Of a stretch of 41,806 nucleotides of DNA, positions 28,137 to 36,228 are shown piece after piece. The stretch's first letter is position 1, and every line of letters begins with the position of its first letter. Origin of the DNA: Oligoflexales bacterium. Its GTDB lineage: Bacteria; Bdellovibrionota_B; Oligoflexia; Oligoflexales; RGVZ01. The notes under the pieces were generated by a model. The model was not told the DNA's origin and ran no database searches. It saw only the letters and a list, made by a program, of their open reading frames with translations. Both the position numbers and the translations under genes were made by a program. The stretch is from assembly GCA_947468665.1 (NCBI GenBank), contig CANILH010000021.1:1-41806 (forward strand), read 5' to 3'.

Positions 28137-28163
28137 TGTACCCACAAATTGGGTACATGTCAA
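28137..28163 (-). promoter_or_regulatory. Predicted higBA promoter with overlapping palindromic operator
   Basis: Minus strand TTGACA-17 bp-TACATA; spacer and -10 cover the inverted repeat TGTACCCA-ATTTG-TGGGTACA (28137-28157). Confidence 0.55.
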
Positions 28164-28191
28164 CTGGTTTTGTTGTAAATGAGTTGCGCGG

Positions 28192-28358
28192 CTGGTTCAC
28201 GGTAGTCTCCTTTATGGGGACGTTATGAGCTCAATCAGACCATTTTAAATGGATGACCGCCAACGACTTGAGCGCGCGCCTATTCGTGATAGGCGTTAAC
28301 AAGACTCGCATAATTTCGGGTGTTAGGCGAGATTTCCACAGGCTTGAACTGTCGGTGA
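28192..28358. repeat. ~166-bp imperfect direct repeat, copy 2
   Basis: See copy 1 at 27252-27417; retains the AAAGGAG RBS and GTG start codon on the minus strand, then diverges. Confidence 0.92.
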
Positions 28359-28409
28359 AGGAAGGTTGTACAAACATCTAACCAAGTATCCTTAAACACA
28401 GTCTGGGTG

Positions 28410-28454
28410 TTGACGGGGAGTGGCGCATGAGCTACAATTACAATTGTATTTGTA
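28410..28454 (+). promoter_or_regulatory. Predicted vapBC promoter with overlapping palindromic operator
   Basis: TTGACG (28410)-17 bp-TACAAT (28433); 22-bp near-perfect palindrome TACAATTACAA|TTGTATTTGTA at 28433-28454. Confidence 0.6.
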
Positions 28455-28496
28455 TTTTATGCGCGCGAATTCGAATGACCTTGGAGACTGAATCAA

Positions 28497-28757
28497 ATGG
28501 CTGCCCCGAAGAAATTCACCTCGAAAATCGCCGCAAACGGCCAGGTTGTCGTTCCTAAAGAACTGCGGGACTTACTTAGTTTGAAGGGCGGAGATTCTAT
28601 AGTCTTCATAGCGGAAGAGACAGGGACTGGCATGATCAGGATTGAGTTAAAAAAACCCACAAAATCCTTCAAAAACATGCTGGGACTTTTTTCAGACCTC
28701 AAGGGACGTTCAACGGCGAAAATTCTCCGTGAGCTTGACGACGAGGAAATGCCATGA
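28497..28757 (+). CDS. vapB: AbrB/SpoVT-like antitoxin (VapB-type)
   Basis: 86 aa; FTSKIAANGQVVVPKELRDLLSLKGGDSIVFI swapped-hairpin AbrB fold; ATGA overlap with the PIN gene. Confidence 0.85.
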   Translation: MAAPKKFTSKIAANGQVVVPKELRDLLSLKGGDSIVFIAEETGTGMIRIELKKPTKSFKNMLGLFSDLKGRSTAKILRELDDEEMP

Positions 28758-29203
28758 TTATTCTGGACTCCTGCGCGGTGCTTGATATTGTTTTTGGAGA
28801 GGCGCAGGCGACGAGCCTGACAGAATTTCTTGATCGAGAACAGGCCAACGGACGAGACATCGTCTTTCTTCCGCTCACGGTTCTTGAAAGCTTCTCAGTA
28901 GTGGCTGTGAGATTTAAAGAAGGAAAATCGAAAATCCACGATCTGGATTACTACCTGGGCATTATCCGGGATTTTGGCTCGGTCACGACTCTGGGCGATC
29001 TGTCTTCTGACATTATTGTAGAGTCGGCTAAAATCAAGGCGACACATGCCGCGAGCATGGTCGATTGCTACCTTATCGCAAACGCGGTCGCCCGAGGTGC
29101 TGAGATTATAACGGCTGACCAGGAGATCTTAAAATTTCGCTCAAAAAGCTCCAAGACCAGAAAAATAAACAAAAAATTCTCCGGCATTAAATGGCCTAAA
29201 TAG
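28754..29203 (+). CDS. vapC: PIN-domain toxin (VapC-type ribonuclease)
   Basis: 149 aa; acidic PIN residues in MIILDSCAVLDI, LTVLESFSV, MVDCYLIANA, ITADQEILKF. Confidence 0.87.
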   Translation: MIILDSCAVLDIVFGEAQATSLTEFLDREQANGRDIVFLPLTVLESFSVVAVRFKEGKSKIHDLDYYLGIIRDFGSVTTLGDLSSDIIVESAKIKATHAASMVDCYLIANAVARGAEIITADQEILKFRSKSSKTRKINKKFSGIKWPK

Positions 29204-29245
29204 GCAGGTCCAATGCTCGTCGGTAATTTTACAAAAATTAAATGA

Positions 29246-29261
29246 CATTTACGCGTAAATG
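29246..29261. repeat. Perfect 16-bp palindrome CATTTACGCGTAAATG downstream of vapC
   Basis: Direct reading of sequence. Confidence 0.9.
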
Positions 29262-29408
29262 ACAATTTTCAAAGTTAAATTTACGTAACGGCACACAGTG
29301 AGGCGCGTTTCTAGTACTCAGACCAATTAGACCTTTTTAATCGGTATGAGTTACAGAAAGTGACGCGAGTGGCTTTCAAAGCTCCATCTTACGCATTGAT
29401 TAATCGTC

Positions 29409-29490
29409 GAGCAGAACTCCGGCGTCGGAGCTGCCCGATCCGGCGGAGTAACGAAATAAAATTTTCACTAGGATGCTTAGTTGTCGCCAT
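29409..29490. repeat. ~80-bp imperfect direct repeat, copy 1 (adh 3' end plus terminator-like hairpin)
   Basis: GAGCAGAACTCCGGCGTCGGAGCTGCCCGATCCGGCGGAGTAACGAAATAAAATTTTCACTAGGATGCTTAGTTGTCGCCAT matches 29933-30013. Confidence 0.9.
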
Positions 29491-29511
29491 TTGTGCGATG
29501 ACACGAAGTCG

Positions 29512-29893
29512 CTACCTGCTCTTGTAATTTCTTCCCCGACCGCCTTTGGTCATGTCGAGTATGCTCCAAACATGTTTGAGCGGGTCTCGGATAACGGCGC
29601 ACTTCCCGATGGGGATGTCAAACGGTTGGACGAGAACGTCGCATCCATTCTGGCATAAATGAGTCACGGCCTGTATCACGTCATCAACAAGACTAATTGA
29701 CGTCGACCTCCACCGGTATTGCCTCGATGCAGTGCAATACAAGCTCTGTCCCGCGGTCGCCCTCAGGAAACCTCATGCCAATCGACTGTTCGTCTTCCCA
29801 GATGGGAGTCATACCAAAGACCCGTTGGTAATATTTGGCAGCTTCCCAGGGGTCAGCCACCTTAATCATCACACAGTCGATTTGTTTGAACAT
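29512..29893 (-). pseudogene. Glyoxalase/VOC-family protein split by a frameshift
   Basis: N-half MFKQIDCVMIKVADPWEAAKYYQRVFGMTPIWEDEQSIGMRFPEGDRGTELVLHCIEAIPVEVDVN* and C-half SLVDDVIQAVTHLCQNGCDVLVQPFDIPIGKCAVIRDPLKHVWSILDMTKGG lie in adjacent frames; a single extra T near 29687-29690 would explain the break. Confidence 0.8.
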
Positions 29894-29932
29894 CTTCGGA
29901 TACTTTGGATGCTGACGCGGCGATCAAGCAAT

Positions 29933-30013
29933 GAGCAAAACTCCGGCGTCGGAGCTGCCCGAGTCGCCGGAGTAACGAAATAAATTTTCACTAAGCTACT
30001 TAATCGTCGCCAT
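29933..30013. repeat. ~80-bp imperfect direct repeat, copy 2 (true adh 3' end and terminator)
   Basis: Includes adh last codons (minus strand ATGGCGACGATTAAGTAG) and the hairpin. Confidence 0.9.
29939..29974 (-). terminator. Intrinsic terminator of the alcohol dehydrogenase gene
   Basis: ACTCCGGCG...CGCCGGAGT stem with nested TCGG/CCGA stem, followed on the minus strand by TTTT. Confidence 0.65.
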
Positions 30014-31042
30014 ATCAATTACAAACCGGTAGCGGACGTCACTTTTGAGGACGCGTTCATAGGCTTCGTTGACTTTGCTGATGGGGATTACCTCAATGTC
30101 AGAGCCGAGATTGTGCTTGCCGCAAAAATCCAGCATCTCCTGTGTCTCAGCGATGCCGCCAATCAATGATCCGGCGAGGCTGCGGCGTCCCATGACCAGA
30201 GGGAACGCGTGAACGGGTGTTGGTTTTTCGGGAATGCCGACGACGACCATGGTGCCGTCGACTTTTAAAAGTCCAAGGTAAGCGTTCCAGTCGAGGTCGG
30301 CTGATACGGTGTTAATAATCAGATCGAAATGTCCCGCGAGTTTTTTGAATGTCGACTCATCTGAGGTCGCGTAGTAGTGATCTGCCCCTAGCTTTTTGCC
30401 GTCCGCTTGTTTTTTGAGGGATTGGCTTAAAACGGTGACCTCAGCACCCATGGCGTGAGCGATTTTTACTCCCATGTGGCCAAGTCCACCAAGGCCAATA
30501 ATGGCAACTTTTTTGCCCGGGCCGCAGTTCCAGTGTCTCAGTGGAGAGTAAAGTGTAATGCCAGCACATAGAAGAGGAGCTGCTTTGTCGAGCGGGATAT
30601 TCGCGGGGATTCTTAAAACGTAGTTTTCATTCGCGACGATGTGATTTGAGTAGCCACCATAAGTGGGGGTCTTACCGTCGCGCTCAAGTGAATTATACGT
30701 GCCGGTCATTCCTTCCTGGCAAAATTGCTCAAGGCCTTGTTTGCACGATGAGCATGTCCGGCAGGAGTCCACGAAGCAGCCAACACCCACGTGGTCTCCG
30801 ACTTTATATTTGGTCACCTTTGGACCGACGCGGGTCACAACGCCTGCGATCTCGTGACCGGGAACCATGGGGAATGTTGCCCCGCCCCACTCGTCACGGG
30901 CTTGGTGGATATCTGAGTGACAGATTCCGCAAAACTTAATGTCGATCGCCACATCGTGAGCTCCAGGCTCCCGACGCTCAAATGTGAATGGTACAAGTGG
31001 TGTGGTGGCTGATTTAGCGGCGTATCCAAGGGTGTGTGTCAT
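29996..31042 (-). CDS. Zinc-dependent NAD(P) alcohol dehydrogenase (CAD/YahK-like)
   Basis: 348 aa; [26 protein letters not shown], structural zinc cluster [36 protein letters not shown]. Confidence 0.93.
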   Translation of the reverse strand: MTHTLGYAAKSATTPLVPFTFERREPGAHDVAIDIKFCGICHSDIHQARDEWGGATFPMVPGHEIAGVVTRVGPKVTKYKVGDHVGVGCFVDSCRTCSSCKQGLEQFCQEGMTGTYNSLERDGKTPTYGGYSNHIVANENYVLRIPANIPLDKAAPLLCAGITLYSPLRHWNCGPGKKVAIIGLGGLGHMGVKIAHAMGAEVTVLSQSLKKQADGKKLGADHYYATSDESTFKKLAGHFDLIINTVSADLDWNAYLGLLKVDGTMVVVGIPEKPTPVHAFPLVMGRRSLAGSLIGGIAETQEMLDFCGKHNLGSDIEVIPISKVNEAYERVLKSDVRYRFVIDMATIK

Positions 31043-31150
31043 GATGAACCTCCAGGTTATGGTGGGATTATATGCGAATATTTGGTTTTAGGACAGACTG
31101 AATCATGTTAGAATTTCCAACTCTATTCTGATTACCGGAGTTTTTAATTG

Positions 31151-32143
31151 ATGCGTTTTTGCGCGATATTTTTTGTGGTCATAGCGGCGAGTCTCACCGC
31201 GTGTAAGAGTCCGCGCACTGGCGAGTACAGCCAGACCGTTGGCGCTCCGGATGGTGCCGGGCTTGACGACATTAAGTCTCACGGACGAATTGAAAGTACT
31301 CGGGCGATCCGGTTCGGTTTAGATGAGTTCTCCGGGATGGATAGCGTTATCGATCCACGAACCGGCAAAGTTACCATTTTCGGAGTTGGAGACGGGGGCT
31401 TTGAGATCATCGCGTCGGAATTTTCGCGTGATTTCACAGGAGGGACCTCAAACACGGCCCAATTAAAGAAGCTTGTTCCCCGTAATGGTGATGGATCTCA
31501 ATGGGAGGGGATTTCCGCGGACGCTAATGGGCTATTATTTGTCCTGGAGGAATCCCCTGGTACTGTTCACGTTTTTGATTCCTCGGCGAAACGCCTGATT
31601 CAAACCATCACGCTCGATTACAAACATGAGGGTTTGCGGGCAGGTGATTTTGAGGAAAACTCGCTAGGAGAGGGCATAGCTCTACTTCAAAATGGGCACA
31701 TACTCATATTAAAAGAGAAAGACCCCGCCATGCTGATTGAGTTTGGCCCGGATGGAGACGAGCCTTACGGCGTGTCACCTGAAACTTTGATCGCAAAACG
31801 AGAGCCGTTTGCGTTGTCAGCTGGAGAAAAAATTAAATATAAGCCTCTTAAGTGGTGGCGTTTTACAGATAAATCCAGGTCGTTCATGCAGGATTTGAGT
31901 GAACTTGCTGTAGGTCCTGATGGTATTCTTTATGCTTTGAGTGATGAAAGCAACAGACTTGCCAGGCTTGAGAGTCGCCTTCGAGTTAAAGAGGACAAGG
32001 TGAATATTAAAGCGTACTGGGATCTTCCAAAATCAATGGAGCATCCCGAGGCATTGACGTTTATAGGTAACGCACCAGTCGTCGGCGTCGACACGAAAAA
32101 CGGCAGGGAAAACCTCTTTGTTTTTGGGCCGTTACCGGAGTGA
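31151..32143 (+). CDS. Lipoprotein with beta-propeller-like repeats (SdiA-regulated/esterase-like)
   Basis: Lipobox SLTAC; repeats such as WEGISADANGLLFVLEESPGTVHVFD, LSELAVGPDGILYALSDESNRLARLE. Confidence 0.6.
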   Translation: MRFCAIFFVVIAASLTACKSPRTGEYSQTVGAPDGAGLDDIKSHGRIESTRAIRFGLDEFSGMDSVIDPRTGKVTIFGVGDGGFEIIASEFSRDFTGGTSNTAQLKKLVPRNGDGSQWEGISADANGLLFVLEESPGTVHVFDSSAKRLIQTITLDYKHEGLRAGDFEENSLGEGIALLQNGHILILKEKDPAMLIEFGPDGDEPYGVSPETLIAKREPFALSAGEKIKYKPLKWWRFTDKSRSFMQDLSELAVGPDGILYALSDESNRLARLESRLRVKEDKVNIKAYWDLPKSMEHPEALTFIGNAPVVGVDTKNGRENLFVFGPLPE

Positions 32144-32268
32144 CATGAGCGCTCAGCGCGGGTATCAGCAACTCTGCCGGTAATGCTTCGTCTTGACATT
32201 ATATGTGCATTCTATTAGATACGTCCTGATTCTATCGGCCATTTTGACGTTGTAGCAGGAGTTTTAAT

Positions 32269-34110
32269 ATGAAGTCTATAATTATACCAATATTGGCAGT
32301 CGCTGGTTTGTTCACCTCCTGCGGAGCACAGAAGGCGCCCAAACAAGCGTCTCGCTTAGCAGATGAGTTCTCGGGTGACCATTTTTACTATCTGACGGCT
32401 GAAGACCGCGTAAAAATTCTGACCGATCTTCGCGATATGGTTCTAGATAACTATGTTTTGCTTTCTATTAAATCCAGTCTTGGCATCGTAACTGAGCCAC
32501 AGACACTTTTTGATGACGCGATGACCCGTGAGTCTCAGATCGACGCCAGTTCGTTGACGGATCCCCTCGATCAGGCTCGTTCTAATTTAAGATTTATTGA
32601 ACGGGCTGAGATAATCATCGCGAGTTTTAAGGATACCCATTTCAGTGGTCGTCCCGTTGTTGCCGCTCCCCAGATTTTGAACGGAATCACCCTTGCCCGC
32701 GTGGGCGCTGATGTTCGGGTTATCGCGAAAATTCCACAGGTCATCGCTTATGACGCGAGTCACGCGGCCGTACCGGCTGACTACGCGAAAATCACTCTGG
32801 GCAGTAAAGTTGTAAGTATTGATGGCCAGCCGGTAAATGACGCAGCCGCGGCTCTTCGCCCGTTGATGTCAGCTAGTACGCCTGAGTTCGGTGATAGCCG
32901 ATCAGTCATGGCACTGGCGCAAAGAAGCGTTAGCTACCCTGAGAATTCTTTTGCCGATTGGGAGTTCGCCGTCGAGGGTGCGCAGGAGCATGTTCTCGTG
33001 CGTCTTCCATATTTTTACGCGCCAGCTGCCGATCAACGCCCCGACGCCTTGTATTTTCTTAAGACCAAAGGCTTTCAGAAAATCGATGATTTAAAGCTCA
33101 CCTGGGACGATGCGACCGCGTCCTGGAATTATAGCCATGCGCTTCCGGTTGAGGGTTACAGCTCAACTGAGATTCCTCAGGGCATGGTAGGGGCTACGAC
33201 TTGGGTCAGTGTCGACAAGGATAAAAATGGAGTTGTCTCGGGCGCGACGAGTATGCGTACGGGCTATATGATGCGTAGCGGCAAGGCTTATGGAGTGATT
33301 CAACTTTTTGAGTTCGTATCAGAAAAAGTCGCCCTCAAAGCTGACGCGCCGGAAGCGCAGCAAAAGGCTTACAAAGATCCAGTGGTCTCCTTCGTAAAAG
33401 ATCTTAAAGCTGCCGGTTTGCCGCTCATTCTTGATCTTCGAGTCAATGGTGGTGGTAATCCACTTAATTCGGTATCTGTTCTTGAGGCGGTCGCCAAAAC
33501 TGGCGAAACCTATCCGCCCAGTGTCAGAGCGCTTCGCGTTACGCGTATTATCCGCCAAATGATTGAATCTGGGGCTCTAGATCAGATTCCGCCTGTCGGG
33601 CACTACGATTATGATTACACGACAGTCGTGGAGCTTCGTAAAGCCATTGCCGACCACCGTGAATATACGTCAGCATTTACACTGACAGATGACATCAAAG
33701 CCTCTCCTGATGTCGGAGGCTACGATCAAAAAATGGTGGCTCTTGTAACTCCATTTTGTATCAGTGCCTGTGATGGTATGAGTACTCTTCTTAACACAGC
33801 AAAACGCGCGACAATTATTGGTACGCACACGAATGGCACTGGCGCTGGATTTATCGGGTCCGGGCCGTTTGAGGAGCTTGTCTGGCAAGATCGCTATAAG
33901 GTCATGAATCTCAGGATTCCAAATCGTCTTTTTGGACCAGGTGGATCAGTGGGCACTCATGTTTATGACACTCCCACCGCCTACGCGGATATGAACTCCG
34001 AGAACCGTCCGACGGTCGCTGATGTTACCTATGATTGGGCAATTGGTGATTACACGGGTAAGGGACAAGGGTGGTATCAGAAGGCTATGGATACGTTAGA
34101 TCAGCCTTAA
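32269..34110 (+). CDS. Lipoprotein of S41/C-terminal processing peptidase-like family
   Basis: 613 aa; lipobox LFTSC; GSKVVSIDGQPV (PDZ-like), LPLILDLRVNGGGN, VALVTPFCISACDGMSTLLNTAKRATIIGTHTNGTGAGF. Confidence 0.75.
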   Translation: MKSIIIPILAVAGLFTSCGAQKAPKQASRLADEFSGDHFYYLTAEDRVKILTDLRDMVLDNYVLLSIKSSLGIVTEPQTLFDDAMTRESQIDASSLTDPLDQARSNLRFIERAEIIIASFKDTHFSGRPVVAAPQILNGITLARVGADVRVIAKIPQVIAYDASHAAVPADYAKITLGSKVVSIDGQPVNDAAAALRPLMSASTPEFGDSRSVMALAQRSVSYPENSFADWEFAVEGAQEHVLVRLPYFYAPAADQRPDALYFLKTKGFQKIDDLKLTWDDATASWNYSHALPVEGYSSTEIPQGMVGATTWVSVDKDKNGVVSGATSMRTGYMMRSGKAYGVIQLFEFVSEKVALKADAPEAQQKAYKDPVVSFVKDLKAAGLPLILDLRVNGGGNPLNSVSVLEAVAKTGETYPPSVRALRVTRIIRQMIESGALDQIPPVGHYDYDYTTVVELRKAIADHREYTSAFTLTDDIKASPDVGGYDQKMVALVTPFCISACDGMSTLLNTAKRATIIGTHTNGTGAGFIGSGPFEELVWQDRYKVMNLRIPNRLFGPGGSVGTHVYDTPTAYADMNSENRPTVADVTYDWAIGDYTGKGQGWYQKAMDTLDQP

Positions 34111-34132
34111 CTCCCCGTAAGAGAATGAATTT

Positions 34133-34166
34133 AAAGAGCCGGTCACTGAGGTGGCCGGCTCTTTTT
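34133..34166 (+). terminator. Intrinsic terminator after the S41-like gene
   Basis: AAAGAGCCGGTCAC-TGAG-GTGGCCGGCTCTTTTT. Confidence 0.85.
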
Positions 34167-34249
34167 GCGTCTTGGGGCAAGGCATTCTTACCACTTGTCG
34201 CATAGTTGCCTAACACCCCTGATAAGGGTATTATCTACGAGGTTCTGGT

Positions 34250-34401
34250 ATGCCGGATATTCGAATCGTTATAATCGAAACAGAGGCGCAAAAAAAACTT
34301 CGTAAGGTTCTAATCGCTCCTATCGCGCGATTTATGCTGAGATTGAGCAAAAGGCCGTTGAATTCATCAGTATTGAGGAGGTGCATAAGCATGAATATTA
34401 A
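34250..34401 (+). pseudogene. Internally deleted HigB/RelE-type toxin remnant
   Basis: N-terminal MPDIRIVIIETEAQKKLRKV in one frame and C-terminal NRSYRAIYAEIEQKAVEFISIEEVHKHEY* in another (34312-34401); compare intact NKSYRAIYEVTSDGTVTFVRVVEVNNHEY* at 27837. Confidence 0.82.
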
Positions 34402-34726
34402 AGGCAAGTCTAAAAAAAGCTCAGCGGTCTCGTTTCTCGAAGATCTTACTGGTGGACCACTAAGTCTCGGGCGACTTGTAGCCGCGATTCGTCTTGGCGA
34501 GGAGGAAACACAAAGCGAATTTTCCAAGCGCCTCGGAGTGTCAAAAGCGCATCTTTGTGACGTTGAGAAAGATCGACGTATTGTCAGTCCAATCAGAGCT
34601 AGTCAGTGGGCAAAAAAGCTTGGCTATGACCCAGAACAATTTATTGAGCTCGCCCTACAGGGAGAGCTGCGGAAGTGTGGCCTCTCCTATAAGGTCACAA
34701 TCAAGCCCATGGGCAAAGCCTCGTAA
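34391..34726 (+). CDS. HigA/XRE-family antitoxin paralog (orphan)
   Basis: MNIKGKSKKSSAVSFLEDLTGGPLSLGRLVAAIRLGEEETQSEFSKRLGVSKAHLCDVEKDRRIVSP..., clearly homologous to the antitoxin at 27500-27847; same CATGAATATTAA overlap with the toxin end. Confidence 0.82.
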   Translation: MNIKGKSKKSSAVSFLEDLTGGPLSLGRLVAAIRLGEEETQSEFSKRLGVSKAHLCDVEKDRRIVSPIRASQWAKKLGYDPEQFIELALQGELRKCGLSYKVTIKPMGKAS

Positions 34727-34739
34727 AATAAATTTTCAT

Positions 34740-35603
34740 TTATTTTATAATGCTTTTAACCCAATTGACTCGCGATTTTTTCGATTCAATTGAGTTCATG
34801 TTGTGATCGTCATCAATCCATTCAAGTTTTTTTGGCTGTTTTGCGGTTGTGTACAGGGCTTCGACAGCCTTAGTTGTTAACCAATCATCTTGTTTTCCAT
34901 ATTGCAAAAACAGCATTTTGGCCCTCGTTGCCGGAAGTGTCTCAGTTAGATCGGTTGGCATTAAAATTGATCTGAACCGGTCAAGCTGTGCTTTGTTCGC
35001 GCCGTCACGGGCCTTTAGCGCTACGGGATGGAGACTTGTGGTCCAAAAATTGGAAAGGTCTGGAATCGCGCCTGTCAAGAGGGAGGCATAAATTCGATGT
35101 TCCGTTGTCATCCACAATCCACCAATTCCGCCGCCTAAATTCCTTCCTATAAAAACAACGCGTTCGGGATTTACTTGATATTGCGATAATAGCAAATCAA
35201 CCCACAGTGAAAGTTCGGCGCTTGTTAGTTTCCATATTTCCAATTCTTTGTCTGGATTTTGTATGCCTCTGGGCACTTTCCACTCGGATCGGCCATAGGG
35301 AGCTTCTGGAAGTATAGATATTGCTCCCTGTTTTGCGAGATCCTTAGCTTCATCTAGAAAGGAGTCTTTATGCGATGTGGCGGAGTGTAAAAAAATAATC
35401 GCTGGCTTGCGGTTTTTGCCCGCTTGCTCGCTTTGGACAACAAAAGCCGAAGCATGAGGGGACGTAGGTAAAAATATTTCTTTAGTGGAGATCAAGTTAT
35501 TTGCCGCAAATCCAGTATGATTGACAAAGAACGCAAAGGCCACAATCGACCAACTGACCAGCGTTCTAATTTGAGAGGTTTCATCGAAGCGACAGTCTAT
35601 CAT
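34740..35603 (-). CDS. Exported alpha/beta-hydrolase-fold protein
   Basis: 287 aa; PAIIFLHSATSHKDSF, VVFIGRNLGGGIGGLW (nucleophile-elbow position), ...WIDDDHNMNS; signal/anchor segment near N-terminus. Confidence 0.68.
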   Translation of the reverse strand: MIDCRFDETSQIRTLVSWSIVAFAFFVNHTGFAANNLISTKEIFLPTSPHASAFVVQSEQAGKNRKPAIIFLHSATSHKDSFLDEAKDLAKQGAISILPEAPYGRSEWKVPRGIQNPDKELEIWKLTSAELSLWVDLLLSQYQVNPERVVFIGRNLGGGIGGLWMTTEHRIYASLLTGAIPDLSNFWTTSLHPVALKARDGANKAQLDRFRSILMPTDLTETLPATRAKMLFLQYGKQDDWLTTKAVEALYTTAKQPKKLEWIDDDHNMNSIESKKSRVNWVKSIIK

Positions 35604-35984
35604 TTATGTTCGCTCCTTCCAGCGGTAGAATTTTTTATGAGCCAAACTCAGCATGGCCTCGTCTTCGGGTGAGTCACCATAGGCGTAGATCGTGGAATAG
35701 GCTTCTAAATTGAAGCTCTTGCGGATCCGCCGCGCTTTCTCCATTCCCGAGCAGTCGCCGCCGCGATATCTGCCAGTGTAAACTCCATAAAATCCAATCC
35801 AGGCAATAAGCTGGCGCAAAACCGTTCCTGGCAGGATGCGAAGTTTATAAGCAATTAGCATTGGAGCTAAAACCACCTTACCAATTGCCAGCCTCGTGCT
35901 GGAGACACCGTAATAAATGAAGTTCGTAAAATTATCATTTGTTGTGAGAGTATGGTCAAAATCAAACAGAGCCAGATTCTTCAA
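35604..35984 (-). pseudogene. HAD-IB family hydrolase with internal in-frame deletion
   Basis: TTG start at 35984 behind GGAGG; LKNLALFDFDHTLTTNDNFTNFI...LIAWIGFYGV joins directly to YTGRYRGGDCSGMEKARRIRKSFNLEAYSTIYAYGDSPEDEAMLSLAHKKFYRW; the segment expected between these motifs is missing. Confidence 0.65.
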
Positions 35985-36228
35985 GCTTGATCCTCCGATG
36001 ATTTGAATTCTAACTACGCAACGGCGTTGACCTCGTTTTGGATCATTTCTTGGCGGTAAAAATCTTATCAAAGTGAGGGAAATATTGCGTCATAATTGGC
36101 ATCGACGCCGGGTGGGGACATCTGGCTCACGTTTAATGCTCTCCAATACGACGCAGCCCAAATCGTGGCAGACACTTACGCTATGTCGACGTAGAGCCTA
36201 AAAAAAAGGCGCTACCACCGACGCAGGA

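Noticed and set aside
28163-28350. CRISPR-like or multi-copy repeat array around the TA modules
   Set aside because: Only two copies of each repeat were found, long and imperfect, without spacer periodicity.
29203-29340. Integron attC-like site downstream of vapC (GTTAAAT core-like sequence)
   Set aside because: No matching RYYYAAC partner with correct spacing and no integrase in the window.
36087-36228. Extended transposase ORF upstream of 36229
   Set aside because: Frames contain stops and no recognisable motif; only the C-terminal-like scrap is supportable, and weakly.
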